A DNA stretch of 64,000 bases from Monarcha castaneiventris obscurior (GCA_026261815.1 JAMPIT010000693.1:43427-107426); one strand, 5' to 3'; shown: positions 1 through 20,420, counted from the first letter of the stretch. Translations and numbers: made by a program. Notes: generated by a model from the letters alone, not told the origin.

Positions 1-250
1 GGGTTGGGTTGGTGAGACCCAAAACTGGTTGGGTTGAGATGACCAAGGATGGTTGAGTTGGGTTGAGAAGACATGAGATATTGGTTTGAGTTGAGGAGAC
101 CCAAGGCCAGGTGGAATCTGTTAGGATGGGTTGAGGAGACCCAAGGTGGGTTGGAGAGATCCAGTGTTGGCTGGCTTGGGCTCTTTGAGAAGACCCAAAG
201 TCCTTTGGGTTCTCCTGCTGTGAAAGAACCTCTTTGGCTGAGGTGAACAT
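1..250. repeat. GGTTGAG-type degenerate minisatellite in MYH intron
   Basis: Degenerate tandem repeat of the form ggttgggttgag(g)agacccaa fills the intron before the first visible MYH exon. Related sequence recurs at 910-1170. Confidence 0.6.
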
Positions 251-310
251 CAACTTCCCCTGACTGCCCCACCCTGGCACTGAGCTGGAGGCCGGACGCT
301 TGTCCCACAG

Positions 311-8963
<8,653 letters not shown>

Positions 8964-9264
8964 CCCATCCCCAGGAGGGACGCACCAGACCCACCCCCAC
9001 CACGATGAGTGACCCCTCGCCACCACGAGTGACCCACCATGATGAAGGACCCACCGTGACAGTGACTGACCAACCACCGCCATCATGGATCCACCACCAC
9101 CATCGTGGACCCACTACCAAAGACCCACGATGATGATGGTGATGATGATGATGATGCCACCACTATGATGGAGCCACCACCTCTGACCCATCATGATGAT
9201 GACAGACCACCATGACGGACCCATGATGATGGTCATGGACCCATCACCACCACAACGGCCCCAC

Positions 9265-9295
<31 letters not shown>

Positions 9296-9505
9296 GGACC
9301 ACCACCACCACAAATGACCCCCCAACCCCACAATGGACCCTCTCCCCACCAGTGACACCTCCCAACCCCCGTCCAAGACGAGGGGACCCCGCCGCCATCA
9401 TGAATTCGTTAACGAGCCACGAGAGGGACACGATGTCCCCTCGCCCACCCCACCCCACCCCACCCCACAAACACGACCCTGAGCAGCGCCAGGTGTGGGA
9501 TGAGA
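8964..9505 (+). repeat. MYH 3' flank/UTR with GAT and CCA microsatellites
   Basis: After the MYH stop at 8961-8963 the sequence is dominated by gaccca/ccacca and gatgatgat runs, densest at 9128-9310. No convincing + strand polyadenylation signal is seen before the CMTM5 3' end. Confidence 0.6.
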
Positions 9506-9511
9506 TTTAAT
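9506..9511 (-). terminator. CMTM5: Candidate CMTM5 polyadenylation signal (ATTAAA)
   Basis: ATTAAA on the minus strand lies about 75 bp downstream of the CMTM5 stop codon. Confidence 0.5.
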
Positions 9512-9584
9512 TTGGGGGGTGGGGGGCAGGACCAAGCAGGGAGGGGCCACAGGGGGACAATGGGACAGTGGGGGGTGGTGGCCA

Positions 9585-12500
9585 TCAGCCGCCCTCCATG
9601 TCGGCATCTGGAGGAGGAACAGGTGGAGATGGTGGAGGAGGAGGATCCAGGTGTCCCCCAGCCTCATCCAAGGGTTTCCCAGGAGACCCCCAACCCCCAC
9701 CCATGGGTGGCCCAGGTGTCCCCCAACCCCACCCAAAGGTGCCCCAGATGTCCCCCACCTCCCCCAAATGTGCCCAAGGTGTCCCCCAGCCCCACCCATG
9801 GGTGTCCCAGGTGTCCCTCAACCTCACCTAAAGGTGCTCCAGGGGTCCCCCACCTCCCTCATGGATGACCCAGGTGTTCCCCCAGCCCCACCCAAGGGTG
9901 TCCCAGGTGTCCCCCAACCCCACCCAAAGGTGTCCCAGGTGTCCCCCAACCCCACCCAAGGGTGGCCCAGGTGTCCCTCAACCCCACCCAAGGGTGGCCC
10001 AGGTGTCCCCCCACCTCCCCCAAAGGTGCCCCAGGTGCCCCCAACCCCACCCAAGGGTGCCCCAGGTGTCCCCAGCCCCACCCAAGGGTGCCCCAGGTGT
10101 CCCCCCACCTCCCCCAAAGCTGCCCCAGGTGTCCCCCAACCCCACCCAAGGGTGCCCCAGGTGTCCCCACCCCCGGGCCCCCGTGGCCCTCACCCTGTCC
10201 CACGGCCGGGGCCACCCGGGTGCGGAAGGTGACGAAGGTGTCGAAGGCGAAGACCAAGGTGAGGACGAGGCTGAAGGTCTGGGGGGAGGAGGGGGAGGGG
10301 AAAGGGGCGTGGCCCGGTCAGTCAGGGGGCGGGGCTCGGGCAGGGGGGCGGGGCTTGGGGACACTCACGAAGGTGGTGGCAGCCAGGGCGTCGCGGGACG
10401 AGGCCAAGGCCACCAGGGCCGCCACGAGGAAGATGAGGGTCCCACTGACCGCCCGGAGCAGGTCCTGGGGGGACGGGAGAGGGGACATGGGGGGACACCA
10501 GGGGGATGGGGACAATGGGGGACACCATGGGGACACCAGGGGGATGGGGGTGTTGACAATGGGGGACACCATGGGGACACCAGGTGGACATCTGGGGACA
10601 TTTTGGGGACACCGTGGGGACATGGGGGGACATCAGGGGGATGGGGGTGTGGACAATGGGGGACACCAGGTGGACATGGGGAGACACCATGGGGACACCA
10701 CTGGGGGGACATCAGGGGGATGGGGGTGTGGACATTGGGGGACACCATGGGGACGCCAGGTGGACATGCGGGGACACTGTGGGGGCACCAGGTGGACACG
10801 GGGGGGCAACATGGGGATGGGGTGGTGACATTGGGGGACACTGTGGGGACACCACTGGGACATGGGGCGACACCATGGGGACATGGGGTGGTGACAATGG
10901 GGAACACCATGGGGACACCACTGGGACATGGGGGGACACCATGGAGGACACTAGGTGGACATGGGGGGACACTATGGGGACACCATGGGGACATGGGGGG
11001 ACAGGGTGTGGTGGGGGGGGGGGGGGATGGTGGTGACATGGGGGACACCATGGGGGGGGGGGTGGGGGGGTGGCCATGGGGACACCACAGGGACACGGGG
11101 GGACAACATGGAGGACACCACTGGGACACGGGGGGACAACATGGAGGACACCACTGGGACACGGGGGGACACCATGGGGACACCACTGGGACATGCGGGG
11201 ACAACATGGGGATGACACAGGGACGTGAAGGGGACGTTGAGGGGACACAGGGTGGTGACAGTGGGGGGCACCATGGAGGTGTCAGGAGGGGACATGGATG
11301 GGACACCAGAAGGACATCATGGGGACATGGAGGACACCATGGGGGACGACATGGGGACATGGAGGACACCATGGGGGACACCATGGCGACATGGGGGAGA
11401 CACCATGGAGGACACCATAAGGGCATGGAGGGACATGGAGGGGACATCGTGGAGGACACCATGAAGTGATGACAAAGGGGGATGCCATGGGGGACATGGA
11501 GGGCCACCATAGAGGATACTGGGGACGTGGATGGGACAGCCGGAAGGACACCATGGGGGACATAGGGTGGTGACAAAGGGGGACACCATGGGGACATGGA
11601 GGGACATGGGGGGCACCATGGAGGTGTAGGAGGGGACATGGACGGGACACCAGAAGGACATCATGGGGACATGGAGGACACCATGGAGGACGACATGGGG
11701 ACATGGAGGACACCATGGGGGACACCATGGCGACATGGGGGAGACACCATGGAGGACACCATAAGGGCATGGAGGGACATGGAGGGGACATCGTGGAGGA
11801 CACCATGGGGACACAGGGTGGTGACAAAGGGGGACATCATGGACGACACCATGGGGACATGGAGGGGACAGCGTGAGGGACATCATGGAGGACACCATGA
11901 GGTGATGACAAAGGGGGATGCCATGGGGACATGGAGGGACAAGAGGGACATGGAGGGGCCACCATGGGGGCCACCATGTGGGCATGAAGGGACATGGAGA
12001 GGCCATCATGGAGGATGACATGGGGACATGGATGGGACAGCATGAGGGACACCATGGAGGACACCATGGAGGACACCATCAGGATATGGAAGGACATGGA
12101 GGGGACATCATGGAGGACACCATGGGGTTATGGAGAGGACACCACAGGGGAAACCATGGGGGACACAGTGGGGACATGGAGGGACATGGGGGGGACATCA
12201 TGGAGGACACCATGGGGATATGGAGAGGACATCATAGAGGAAACCATGGGGCCACCATGGGGACATGGAGGGACATGGGGGGGACACCATAGGGGACACC
12301 ATGGGGACATGGAGGGTCATCGGGGCATGGGGACATTGGGGGACACGAGGCCACGGAGGGGGCGTCACCCGGGGGTGGGGGAGGTCCCCAGGAGGCTCCG
12401 GAGGGTCCCGCAGGGGCCACGGCGGCTTTGTCCCCGAGGGTCCCCGAGGGTCCCCGAGGGTCCCGTACCAGGCAGGTGCCGTAGCCGGGGGGCAGCCGGG

Positions 12501-13664
12501 GGGGGTCCCGCAGCAGGAGCCCCCCCAGGGCCGCGGCCCCCGCCAGGGTCTGGAGCAGCGCCGGGGCCAAGGTGGGGGGCGCGGGGGGGGCCAGCAGGGC
12601 CACCACCCCCCCCGAGAGCACCTGGGGGGACACTGGGGTCATGGGGGGGGGGGGGGGGTGGGGGGACACTGGGGGTCACAGGGGAGGGGGTGACACCAGT
12701 TGGGTTCCCAGTGCCCTCCCAGTGCTCCCAGTACCAGTTCTCTCAGTGGTCCCAGTTCCCCCAGTCCCCCCCAGTTCCCTGTATCGGTTCCCCCAGTGCT
12801 CCCAGTGCTCCCAGTACCCATTACCAGTTCCCCCAGTGCTCTCAGTACCCATTACCAGTGCTCCCAGTTCCCCCAGTCCCCCCAGTTCCCTGTATCGGTT
12901 CCCCCAGTGCTCCCAGTGCTCCCAGTACCCATTACCAGTTCCCCCAGTGCTCCCAGTTCCCATTACCAGTTCCCCCAGTGCTCCCAGTACTCATTACCAG
13001 TGCTCCCGTGCTCCCAGTCCCATTACCAGTTCCCCCAGTGCTCCCAGTCCCCATTACCAGTTCCCCCAGTACCGCATTACCAGTGCTCCCAGTTCCCCCA
13101 GTCCCCCCAGTTCCCTGTATCGGTCCCCAGTGCTCCCAGTACCCATTACCAGTGCTCCCAGTGCTCTCAGTACCCATTACCAGTGCTCCCAGTGCTCCCC
13201 AGTACCCATTACCAGTTCCCCAGTGCTCCCAGTGCTCCCAGTACCAGTTCCAGTGGTCCCAGTTCCCCCAGTGCTCCCAGTTCCCCCAGTTCCCTTTACC
13301 AGTTCCCCCAGTGCTCCCAGTGCTCCCAGTAGCCATTACCAGTTCCCCCAGTGCTCCCAGTGCTCCCAGTAGCCATTACCAGTTCCCCCAGTGCTCCCAG
13401 TGCTCCCAGTAGCCATTACCAGTTCCCCCAGTGCTCCCAGTGCTCCCAGTAGCCATTACCAGTTCCCCCAGTGCTCCCAGTGCCCCAGTAGCCATTACCA
13501 GTTCCCCCAGTGCTCCCAGTGCTCCCAGTAGCCATTACCAGTTCCCCCAGTAGCTTTTCCCAGTGCTTCCCAGTAGCCATTACCAGTTCCCCCGCCAGCA
13601 GCAGCCCCCGGGGCGTTCTCAGCATCCCCAGGTCGAAGACCCCCGGCGCCTCCGGCTGCCCCAT
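9585..13664 (-). CDS. CMTM5: CKLF-like MARVEL transmembrane domain protein 5
   Basis: Five exons on the minus strand join in frame with AG/GT borders: 13664-13584, 12621-12469, 10464-10369, 10278-10194 and 9607-9585. They encode about 145 residues (the mammalian protein is about 156). Key matches are FDLGMLRTPRGLLLAGEL in exon 1, DLLRAVSGTLIFLV and ASSRDALAATTF in exon 3, and LVFAFDTFVTFRTRVAP in exon 4, which align with mammalian CMTM5. Exon 2 encodes the first MARVEL membrane segments and is strongly diverged and Ala/Pro/Gly/Leu-rich, but it fits in phase and length. The family are four-helix MARVEL membrane proteins; CMTM5 is linked to myelinating glia and tumour suppression in mammals. 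The gene is tail-to-tail with the myosin, the mammalian order. The start is the ATG that gives a short N-terminus; an additional upstream exon is not excluded. Confidence 0.88.
9650..10190. repeat. About 34-bp minisatellite in CMTM5 last intron
   Basis: Units of the form cccaggtgtcccccaacccc followed by acccaagggtg repeat about 15 times between the last two CMTM5 exons. Long open frames here only reflect the repeat. Confidence 0.9.
10485..12345. repeat. GGGGACACCATGGGGACATGG minisatellite in CMTM5 intron 2
   Basis: About 1.85 kb of short units (ggggacaccatggggacatg and variants). Higher-order duplication is visible: the block near 11,280-11,470 recurs near 11,630-11,810. Confidence 0.92.
12695..13600 (-). 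repeat. CMTM5 intron 1 minisatellite built from the exon 1 end and its donor
   Basis: On the minus strand exon 1 ends GGGGGAACTG with GTAATGGCTACTGGG as donor at 13583. The same string recurs throughout the intron, alternating with ACTGGGAGC units. More than a dozen potential 5' splice sites are present. Confidence 0.88.
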
Positions 13665-13669
13665 AGCGG

Positions 13670-14460
13670 GGGGGGTCCTGGGGGTCTGGGGGGCTTTTGG
13701 GGGTCCTGGGGGGGTCTGGGGGTCCCGGGGGGGTCTGGGGGTTCCCTGTGGGGTTTTTGGGGGGTCTCTGGGGGGGTTTCTGGGGGAAGTTTATGGGGGT
13801 CCCAGGAGGGTCCCAGGGGGTCCCTGTAGGGTTTTTGGGGGTGTCTGGGGGTTCCGGGGGGGGATTCTGGGGGTCCCTGTGGGGTCTTGGGGGGCTCGGA
13901 GGGGGAGTTTTGGGGGTCTGGAGGAGTCCCGGGGGGGTTCTGGGGGGATTTGGGGGTTCCGGGGGGGTTTTGGGGGTCCCTGTGGGGTCTTTGGGGGCTC
14001 GGGGGTGGGAGTTTTGGGGGGTCCTGGGAGGGTCCCGGGGGGATTGAGGTCCTGGGGTGGTCTTGGGGGGGGGGTTTCTTGGGGGGGGGGGGGCTCGAGG
14101 GGTTTTTGGGGGGTCTCTGTGGGGTTTTTTGGGGGGTCTCTGGGGGAAGTTGGGGTCCCGGGGAGGTCCTGGGGGGGTTCTGGGGGTCGCGGGGGGGGGT
14201 CCTGTGGGGTTTTTGGGGGGTCCCTGTGGGGTTTTTGGGGGTCCCTGTGGGATTTTGGGGGGTCCCTGTGGGGTTTTGGGGGGTCCCTGTGGGGTTTTTG
14301 GGTCCCTGTGGGGTTTTGGGGGTCCCTGTGGATTTTGGGGGGGTCCCTGTGGGGTTTGGGGGTCCCTGTGGGATTTTGGGGGGTCCCTGCGGTGCTGGGG
14401 TGGGGGGGGAGGGGCGGGGATCGGGGGGGGGCCACGTGGGTGCCCCTTCCCCCCCCCTCC
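13670..14460. repeat. GGGGTTTTTGGGGGTCCCTGT minisatellite
   Basis: G-rich units of about 20-25 bp (tgtggggtttttgggggtcc) lie upstream of CMTM5 exon 1. No gene is seen. Confidence 0.88.
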
Positions 14461-14479
14461 GTGACTGGCACGGGCGGGA

Positions 14480-15385
14480 CCGGGACAAAGGGACCTTGTT
14501 GGGAGCACTGGGAGGGACTGGGAGACTGGGATGGGACTGGAGGGGACTGGGGGTGGGTGGGACTGAGGGGGACTGGGGGAGACTGGGAGGGGACTGGGAG
14601 GGACTGGGAGGGAACTGGGAGGGACTGGGGGAGACTGGGATGGGACTGGAGGGGACTGGGGGGGGACTGGGAGGGACTGGGATGGGACTGGGAGGGGTTT
14701 GGGAGGACTGGGAGGGAACTGGGAGGGACTGGGATGGGACTGGGAGGGACTGGGGGGGACGGGAAGGAGCTGCGGGGAACTAGGAGGGACTGGGAAGAAA
14801 CTGGGGGGGACTGGGAGCTGCTGGGGGGCTCTGGGTGTATACAGGGAGTGACTGGGATGCAACTGGGAGGGACTAGGATGCAACTGGGAGGGACTGGGAG
14901 CTGCTGGGGGGGCCTGGGTCTATACTGGGATAGACTGGGAGACAACTGGGAGGGGATTGGGGGCACTGGGGGGAACTGGGAGGGACTGGGATGGGACTGG
15001 GAGAGACTGGGCGGGGTTTGGGGGGAACTGGGAGAGACTGGGAGGGGTTTGGGGGGAACTGGGAGGGACTGGGAGCTGCTCCGGGGGCCCTAGGCATATA
15101 CTGGGATTGACTGGGAAGCACTGGGAGTGACTGGGAGGCACTGGGAGGGACTGGGAGCTGCTGGGGGGGCCTGGGTCTATACTGGGATAGACTGGGAGAC
15201 ATCTGGGAGGGACTGGAGGCAATTGGGAGGCAGTCGGAGGGTACTGGGCAGGAACTGGGGAGGACTGGGAGGAAACTGGGGGATATTGGGAGGTAACTGG
15301 GAGCACTGGGAGGGACTGGGAGGCACCAAGGAGCGAGTGGAGTGTGACTGGGATGAACTGGGAAGCAACTGGGAGCACTGGGAGC
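14480..15385. repeat. 10-bp G-rich minisatellite (GGGACTGGGA)
   Basis: About 900 bp of gggactggga-type decamers. Long open frames on both strands come from the repeat only. Confidence 0.92.
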
Positions 15386-15389
15386 TGAA

Positions 15390-16490
15390 CCCCCAACACT
15401 CCCAGTCACTCCCAGTGCCTCCCAGTCACTCCCAGTGCTCCCCAGTCATCCCCCAGTGCCTCCCAGTTGCTCCCAGTCCCCTCCCAGTTGCTCCCAAATC
15501 ACTTCCAAGAGCCTCCCAGTTGCTCCCAGTCACTCCCAGTTGCCTCCCAGTCAGTCCCAGTCCCCTCCCAATCACACCCCCACAGCCTCCCAGTTGCCCC
15601 TCAATTGCCCCAGTGACTCCCAGTCGCTCCCAGTGCTCCCCAGTCATCCCCCAGTCCCCTCCCAGTTGTTCCCAGTCACTCCCAGTGCTTCCCCAGTTGC
15701 CCCCAGTCATTCCCAGTCCCCTCCCAGTTGTCCCCAGTCACTCCCAGTCCCCTCCCAGTCGCTCCCAGTCCCAATCCCAGTCGCTCCCAGTCGCTCCCAA
15801 TCACTCCCAGTCCCAACCCCAGTCACTCCCAGTCGCTCCCAGTCCCAGTTGTTCCCAGTTGTTCCTAGTCACTCCCAGTCCCCTCCCAGTCACTCCCAGT
15901 CACTCCCAGTCCCAATCCCAGTTGTTCCCAGTCACTCCCAGTCCCCTCCCAGTTGTCCCCAGTCGCTCCCAGTCCCCTCCCAGTCCCCTCCCAGTCACTC
16001 CCAGTCACTCCCAGTCACTCCCAGTCCCAATCCCAGTCGCTCCCAGTCTCTCCCAGTCACTCCCAGTCCCAACCCCAGTCGCTCCCGGTCGCTCCCAGTC
16101 ACTCCCAGTCCCAGTTGTTCCCAGTTGTTCCCAGTCACTCCCAGTCCCCTCCCAGTCGCTCCCAGTCCCAATCCCAGTCCCTCCCAGTTGCTCCCAGTCA
16201 CTCCCAGTCCCAACCCCAGTCGCTCCCAGTCACTCCCAGTCCCAATCCCAGTTGTTCCCAGTCACTCCCAGTGCTCCCCCAGTTGCCCCCCGTTGCTCCC
16301 AGTCCCCTCCCAGTTGTCCCCAGTCGCTCCCAGTCCCCTCCCAGTCCCCTCCCAGTCACTCCCAGTCACTCCCAGTCACTCCCAGTCCCAATCCCAGTTG
16401 TTCCCAGTTGTTCCCAGTCACTCCCAGTCACTCCCAGTGCTCCCCCAGTTGCCCCCAGTCGCTCCCAGTTTCCTCCCAGTTGCTCCCAGT
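15390..16490. repeat. 10-bp C-rich minisatellite (TCCCAGTCAC), inverted relative to the previous array
   Basis: About 1.1 kb of cccagtcact/cccagtcccc decamers, the reverse complement of the 14,480-15,385 unit. The switch occurs near 15,383-15,400. Confidence 0.92.
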
Positions 16491-16544
16491 GGCGGCTCTG
16501 GGTTCCTGGTAGGGAGGGGGTGGGGGTGGGGGTTGGGGGTGGGG

Positions 16545-16690
16545 ACACCCTAAAAATACCCGGGGGTGGGGGAGGGGCGGCTGGCCCGGGGCCCGATCCC
16601 GGCTAAAAAAAGCGGGGGGGGGGTGTCACGTGACCCCCGGGGGGGGAGGGGGAGGGGCGGGAGCGGCACCGGGACCCCGCAGGTACCGGG
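16545..16690 (+). promoter_or_regulatory. Candidate GC-rich promoter with MEF2-like, A-rich and CACGTG elements
   Basis: A non-repetitive island between arrays. It has a MEF2-like ctaaaaatac (16550-16559), an A-rich ctaaaaaaag (16603-16612), the perfect palindrome gtcacgtgac (16625-16634), GC boxes and a possible donor (CCGCAG|GTACCG at about 16682). The gene served is unknown; ART-A lies 1.8 kb downstream on the same strand. Confidence 0.35.
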
Positions 16691-16749
16691 GGGGGCTTGG
16701 GGACACCGGGGGGGGGCACGGGACTGGGGGGTTTGGGGCAATCGGGGGG

Positions 16750-17190
16750 GGGTCGTTGCTCATTTTTGGGGTCCCTGCTCCTGGTCCCTTTGGGAACGTC
16801 ACCCCCCAGGTGGGACCTGCTGCTCCTCTGCTTTTGGGGGGGCTCAGGTGTGCGGTTGGGGCACCCCAAAACCCTCCTGAGGGGGTGCTATTAATTATTT
16901 TGGGGTGGTTTTAAATAATTTTGGGCTGTTCTTGGTAAGTTTGGGGTGGTTGTGCCTCATTTTTGGGGTCCGGGGTCCTTTTGGGAACGTCGTGGGATCT
17001 GCTGCTCTTTGGATTTGGGGGTGCTCAGGTGGGGTTGGAGCACCCCAAAACCCTCCTGAGGGGGTGTTATTAATTATTTTGGGGCTGTTAATGGTTTTTG
17101 GGGGGGGGGGATTTTAATAATTTTGGGAGGGGTTTTATTAATTTGGGGTCCCTGCTTCTGGTTCCTTTGGGAACGTCACTTCCAGGTGGG
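16750..17190. repeat. About 180-bp tandem repeat, three partial copies
   Basis: Blocks containing ccctttgggaacgtc and aaaccctcctgagggggtg recur near 16.78, 16.97 and 17.16 kb. No coding sequence is recognised. Confidence 0.7.
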
Positions 17191-18130
17191 ACACGGGATT
17201 GGGGGGCTTGGGGACACTGGGGGGGGGGACACGGGATTGGGGACACGGGATTTGGGGGTTTGGGGACACTGGGGGGGGGACACACAACGGGGGGGGATTG
17301 GGGACACGGGGATTTGGGGGTTTGGGGACATCGTGGGGGACACGGGTTTGGGGGATTTGGGGAAATCGGGGGGGACACGGGATTGGGGGTCTTGGGGACA
17401 CTGGGGGGGGGACACCGGATTGGGGACATGGAGAAATCGGGGGGGACACGGGGTTGGGGGACTTGGGGGGTTTGGGGACACTGAGGGGGACACGGGATTG
17501 GGGGATTTGGGGACGTGGGGACACCGGGGGGGGGGGGACGGGATTGGGGGGCTTGGGGACACTGAGGGTGGGGGCTTGGGGAAATCAGGGGGGGACACGG
17601 GATTGGGGGTCTTGGGGTCACTGGGGGGGGCACGGGATTGGGGACATGGAGAAATCGGGGGGGACACGGGATTGGGGGTTTGGGGACATCGGGGGGGACA
17701 TGGGATTGGGGGACTTGGGGGGTTTGGGGACACGGGATTGGGGCCAGGAGTGACCCCAGGATTCGGGGTTGGTGCCCTGGAGGGGCCAGAGGGAACTGGG
17801 AGTGACCCCAGCACAGCGTTGGGGTCGGGGCCAGAGCCAGGACGTGGCCGGGGACTGACCACAGGAGCGGGATCATGGTCATGGGGTGTGGCCAGGGAGG
17901 GTCCAGGGGTGACCCCAGGATTTGGGGTCGGTGTCCTGGAGGGGCCAGGGGGGTCCAGGAGTGACCCCAGGATTTGGGGTCGGTGTCCTGGAGGGGCCAG
18001 GGGGGGTCCAGAAGTGACCCCAGGATTTGGGGCTGGTGTCCTGCAGGGGCCGGGGGGGGTCCAGGAGTGACCCCAGGATTTAGGGTTGATGTCCTGGAGG
18101 GACCAGGGGCTGCAGGAGTGACCCCAGGAG
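17190..18130. repeat. G-rich repeats upstream of ART-A
   Basis: First short ggggacacgggattggggg units to about 17,740, then about 60-bp units containing gtgaccccaggatttggggt and gtcctggaggggccag. The second kind is related to sequence upstream of ART-B and resembles a shared ancestral 5' region. Confidence 0.75.
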
Positions 18131-18421
18131 CGGGACTGGCGACCCAGGACGTGTCCAGGGGTCTCCTGGGCAGCGCTGACCCCACTGCCCCTCCTCGGTC
18201 CCTCACCAAGGAACCATTCCCGTGTCCCCCAGTGTCCCCCTCTTGTCCTCCAGTGTCCCCTCAGTGCCCCCCTCGTGCCCCCCAGTGTCCCCCAGTGTCC
18301 ATCCCGTGTCCCCTCAGCCCCTCCTCGACGTCTCAGTGTCCCCCTGGTGTCCCTCTGCCCCCTCTGCCCCCTCTGCCCCCTCTGTCCCTCAGTCCCCTCT
18401 GTCCCCGTGGCCTCCCCCACC

Positions 18422-20042
18422 ATGAACCCTCCACCACTGACCCTGACTCTCCTGGCGATGACCGCGATGACCACGATGGCCACGGCCACCATTGTCCCCC
18501 CCGGTGCCACCTCCACCACCCCCCTGGTGCTGCCCCTGGACATGGCCCCGGACTCCTTCGATGACCAGTACCGGGGCTGCGGCCGCGCCATGACCGCGGC
18601 GTTGCCGGCCCTCAACCGCTCCGAGCTCCGGCGGAGCGGTCACTTCGCCGAGGGCTGGGCTCTGGCCGCGGCCGAGTGGCGCGTCCGGACGTCCCCTGGG
18701 TCGCCTCTGCCGCCGGCCCAGGCCATCGCCCTGCTGGCCTACACGGCGCCGGTGCCGTTACACCGGACGTTCAACGAGGCCGTGCGCGCGGCCGGGCGCT
18801 CCCGCCGGGAATACCGGGACAACTTCCACTTCAAGGTGCTGCATTTCCTGCTGACCGACGCCCTGGCCACTCTGAGGGGCGCCCAGGGGCCGCGGTGCCA
18901 CCGCGTGTTCCGGGGGGTGCGCGGGGTCCGGTTCGAGGCGCGGCCGGGCGACACCGTCCGCTTCGGCCACTTCGCCTCGGCGTCGCTGCGCAACGAGAGC
19001 TCCTGGAGCTTCGGCACGGACGCCGTGTTCCAGGTGGACACGTGCCAGGGCGCGGCCATCCGGGATTTCTCCTTCTTCCCGCACGAGGACGAGGTGCTGA
19101 TCCCGCCCTTCGAGACCTTCGAGGTGGCCGGCGTCGCCGACAAGGCGCGGATCCGGCTGCGCTCCGCCGGCACCCACAGCAACTACAACTGCGAGTGGCT
19201 GCGAGGTGCCGCCGCGGAGGGGACGGGGAGGCTCGGGGGAGGGGGACGGGGATGGGGATGGGGATGGGGAGGCTCGGGGGAGGGGGACGGGGGCACCCGG
19301 GGATGGGGATGGGGACGAGGATGAGGTCGCCGCTGCGCTGACCCCGTCCCTTCCCTCGGCAGAGCAGCGCTGCGGGGACGGGCCCTGCGTGTTCGATGCG
19401 GGTGAGCTGAGACACCCCTGTGACCCCCCTGTGACCCCCTCTGTCGCCCCCATGGCACTGCCGCCCTCCCTGTCACCCCCTGTCACCCCCATGGCATCCC
19501 CTATAACCTTCTGTCACCTCCCTGTCACCCACATAGCACTGCCATCCCCCTGTCACCTCCCCTGCACCTCCCCATCACCCCCTGTCACCATCCATGGCAC
19601 CCCCATGGCACTGGCACCCTCCCTCTCACTCCTCTGCCACCCCCATGGCACTGCCACCCCCCCTGGCACCCCCTGTCACCTCCCTGTCACCCCCGTCACC
19701 CCCATGGCACCCCCATGGTACCCCCATGGCACCCCCATGGCACTACCACCCTCTCTCTCACCCCTCTGTCACCCCCATGGCACTGCCACCCCCCCTGGCA
19801 CCCCCTGTCACCCCCTTGGCACCCCCGTGGCACCCCCGTGGCACCCCCATGGCACCCCCATGGCACTGCCACCCCCCTGTCACCTCCTGTCACCCCCCCA
19901 TCCCCCTGGCACCCCCTGACCCCCCCGACCTCTGCCCCCCTCTTTGTCCCCCCCAGGTGGGAGCATCCCCAGGGACCCCCCCCACCTCGGGGGGCTCCTC
20001 ATGGCCACCCTGGCCCTGGCAGTGGCCACCGGGACCCTCTGA
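18422..20042 (+). CDS. ART-A: GPI-anchored arginine ADP-ribosyltransferase, intact
   Basis: Three exons (18422-19205, 19363-19401, 19957-20042) join in phase 1 to give about 302 residues. An N-terminal hydrophobic signal is followed by the family SFDDQY motif (residues 45-50), DNFHFKVLHFLL, and the R-S-E signature: R164 in VFRGV, S186 in FASAS and E222-x-E224 in HEDEVLIPPFE. The last exon encodes a hydrophobic tail (GGLLMATLALAVATGTL) typical of a GPI-attachment signal. The family transfers ADP-ribose from NAD+ to arginines of extracellular proteins. Relative to B-E it has about 20 extra residues after the signal and lacks the upstream retroviral fragment. The common FTSTS is FASAS here, keeping the first serine. 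The avian ARTs are not one-to-one with mammalian ones, so no symbol is given. Confidence 0.9.
19430..19930. repeat. CCCCCATGGCAC minisatellite in ART-A last intron
   Basis: Repeats of ccccatggcactgccacc and ctgtcaccc between exons 2 and 3. Confidence 0.85.
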
Positions 20043-20420
20043 GCCACCAGGGCCACCGAGGACACCAGGACCCTGCTGAGCAACGAGGTCGCTGCTGTGG
20101 CCGCTCTGGTCACTTTGGCCACTGTGGTGGCCGTGGCTACTTTGGCCGCCGTGGTCACGGTGGCCACCAGGACCCCCTGAGCCACAAGTGTGGCCACTGT
20201 GCGGCCACCAAGGCCAGCGCTGTCACTCTGGTCACTTTGGCCACCATGAATTGGGCCATTGGGGTCACCTCTGTCACCGTGGCCACTGTGGCCACTCTGA
20301 CCAGGCCGCTGTGGCCACCGTGGTCACCAAGGCCACCAGCAGCACTCTCTGAGTCGCCACAGCCCCTGTGGCCACCAAGGGGACAACAACAGAGCCACCG
20401 GTGCCACCAGGCCAGGGGGG
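20043..20420 (+). repeat. GGCCACYRTGGTCACC repeat in ART 3' UTR
   Basis: Short units such as ggtcactttggccactgtgg follow the ART-A stop. The same kind of array follows the stop of B and D, and in reverse complement C and E, so it belongs to the ancestral ART 3' region. Confidence 0.75.

Noticed and set aside
9865..13412. Long open frames (up to about 530 residues) across CMTM5 introns
   Set aside because: They consist of tandemly repeated short peptides from minisatellites and overlap verified CMTM5 introns.
13495..16553. Proline/serine-rich and glycine-rich open frames on both strands
   Set aside because: Periodic translations of the decamer arrays, with no non-repeat sequence or start context.
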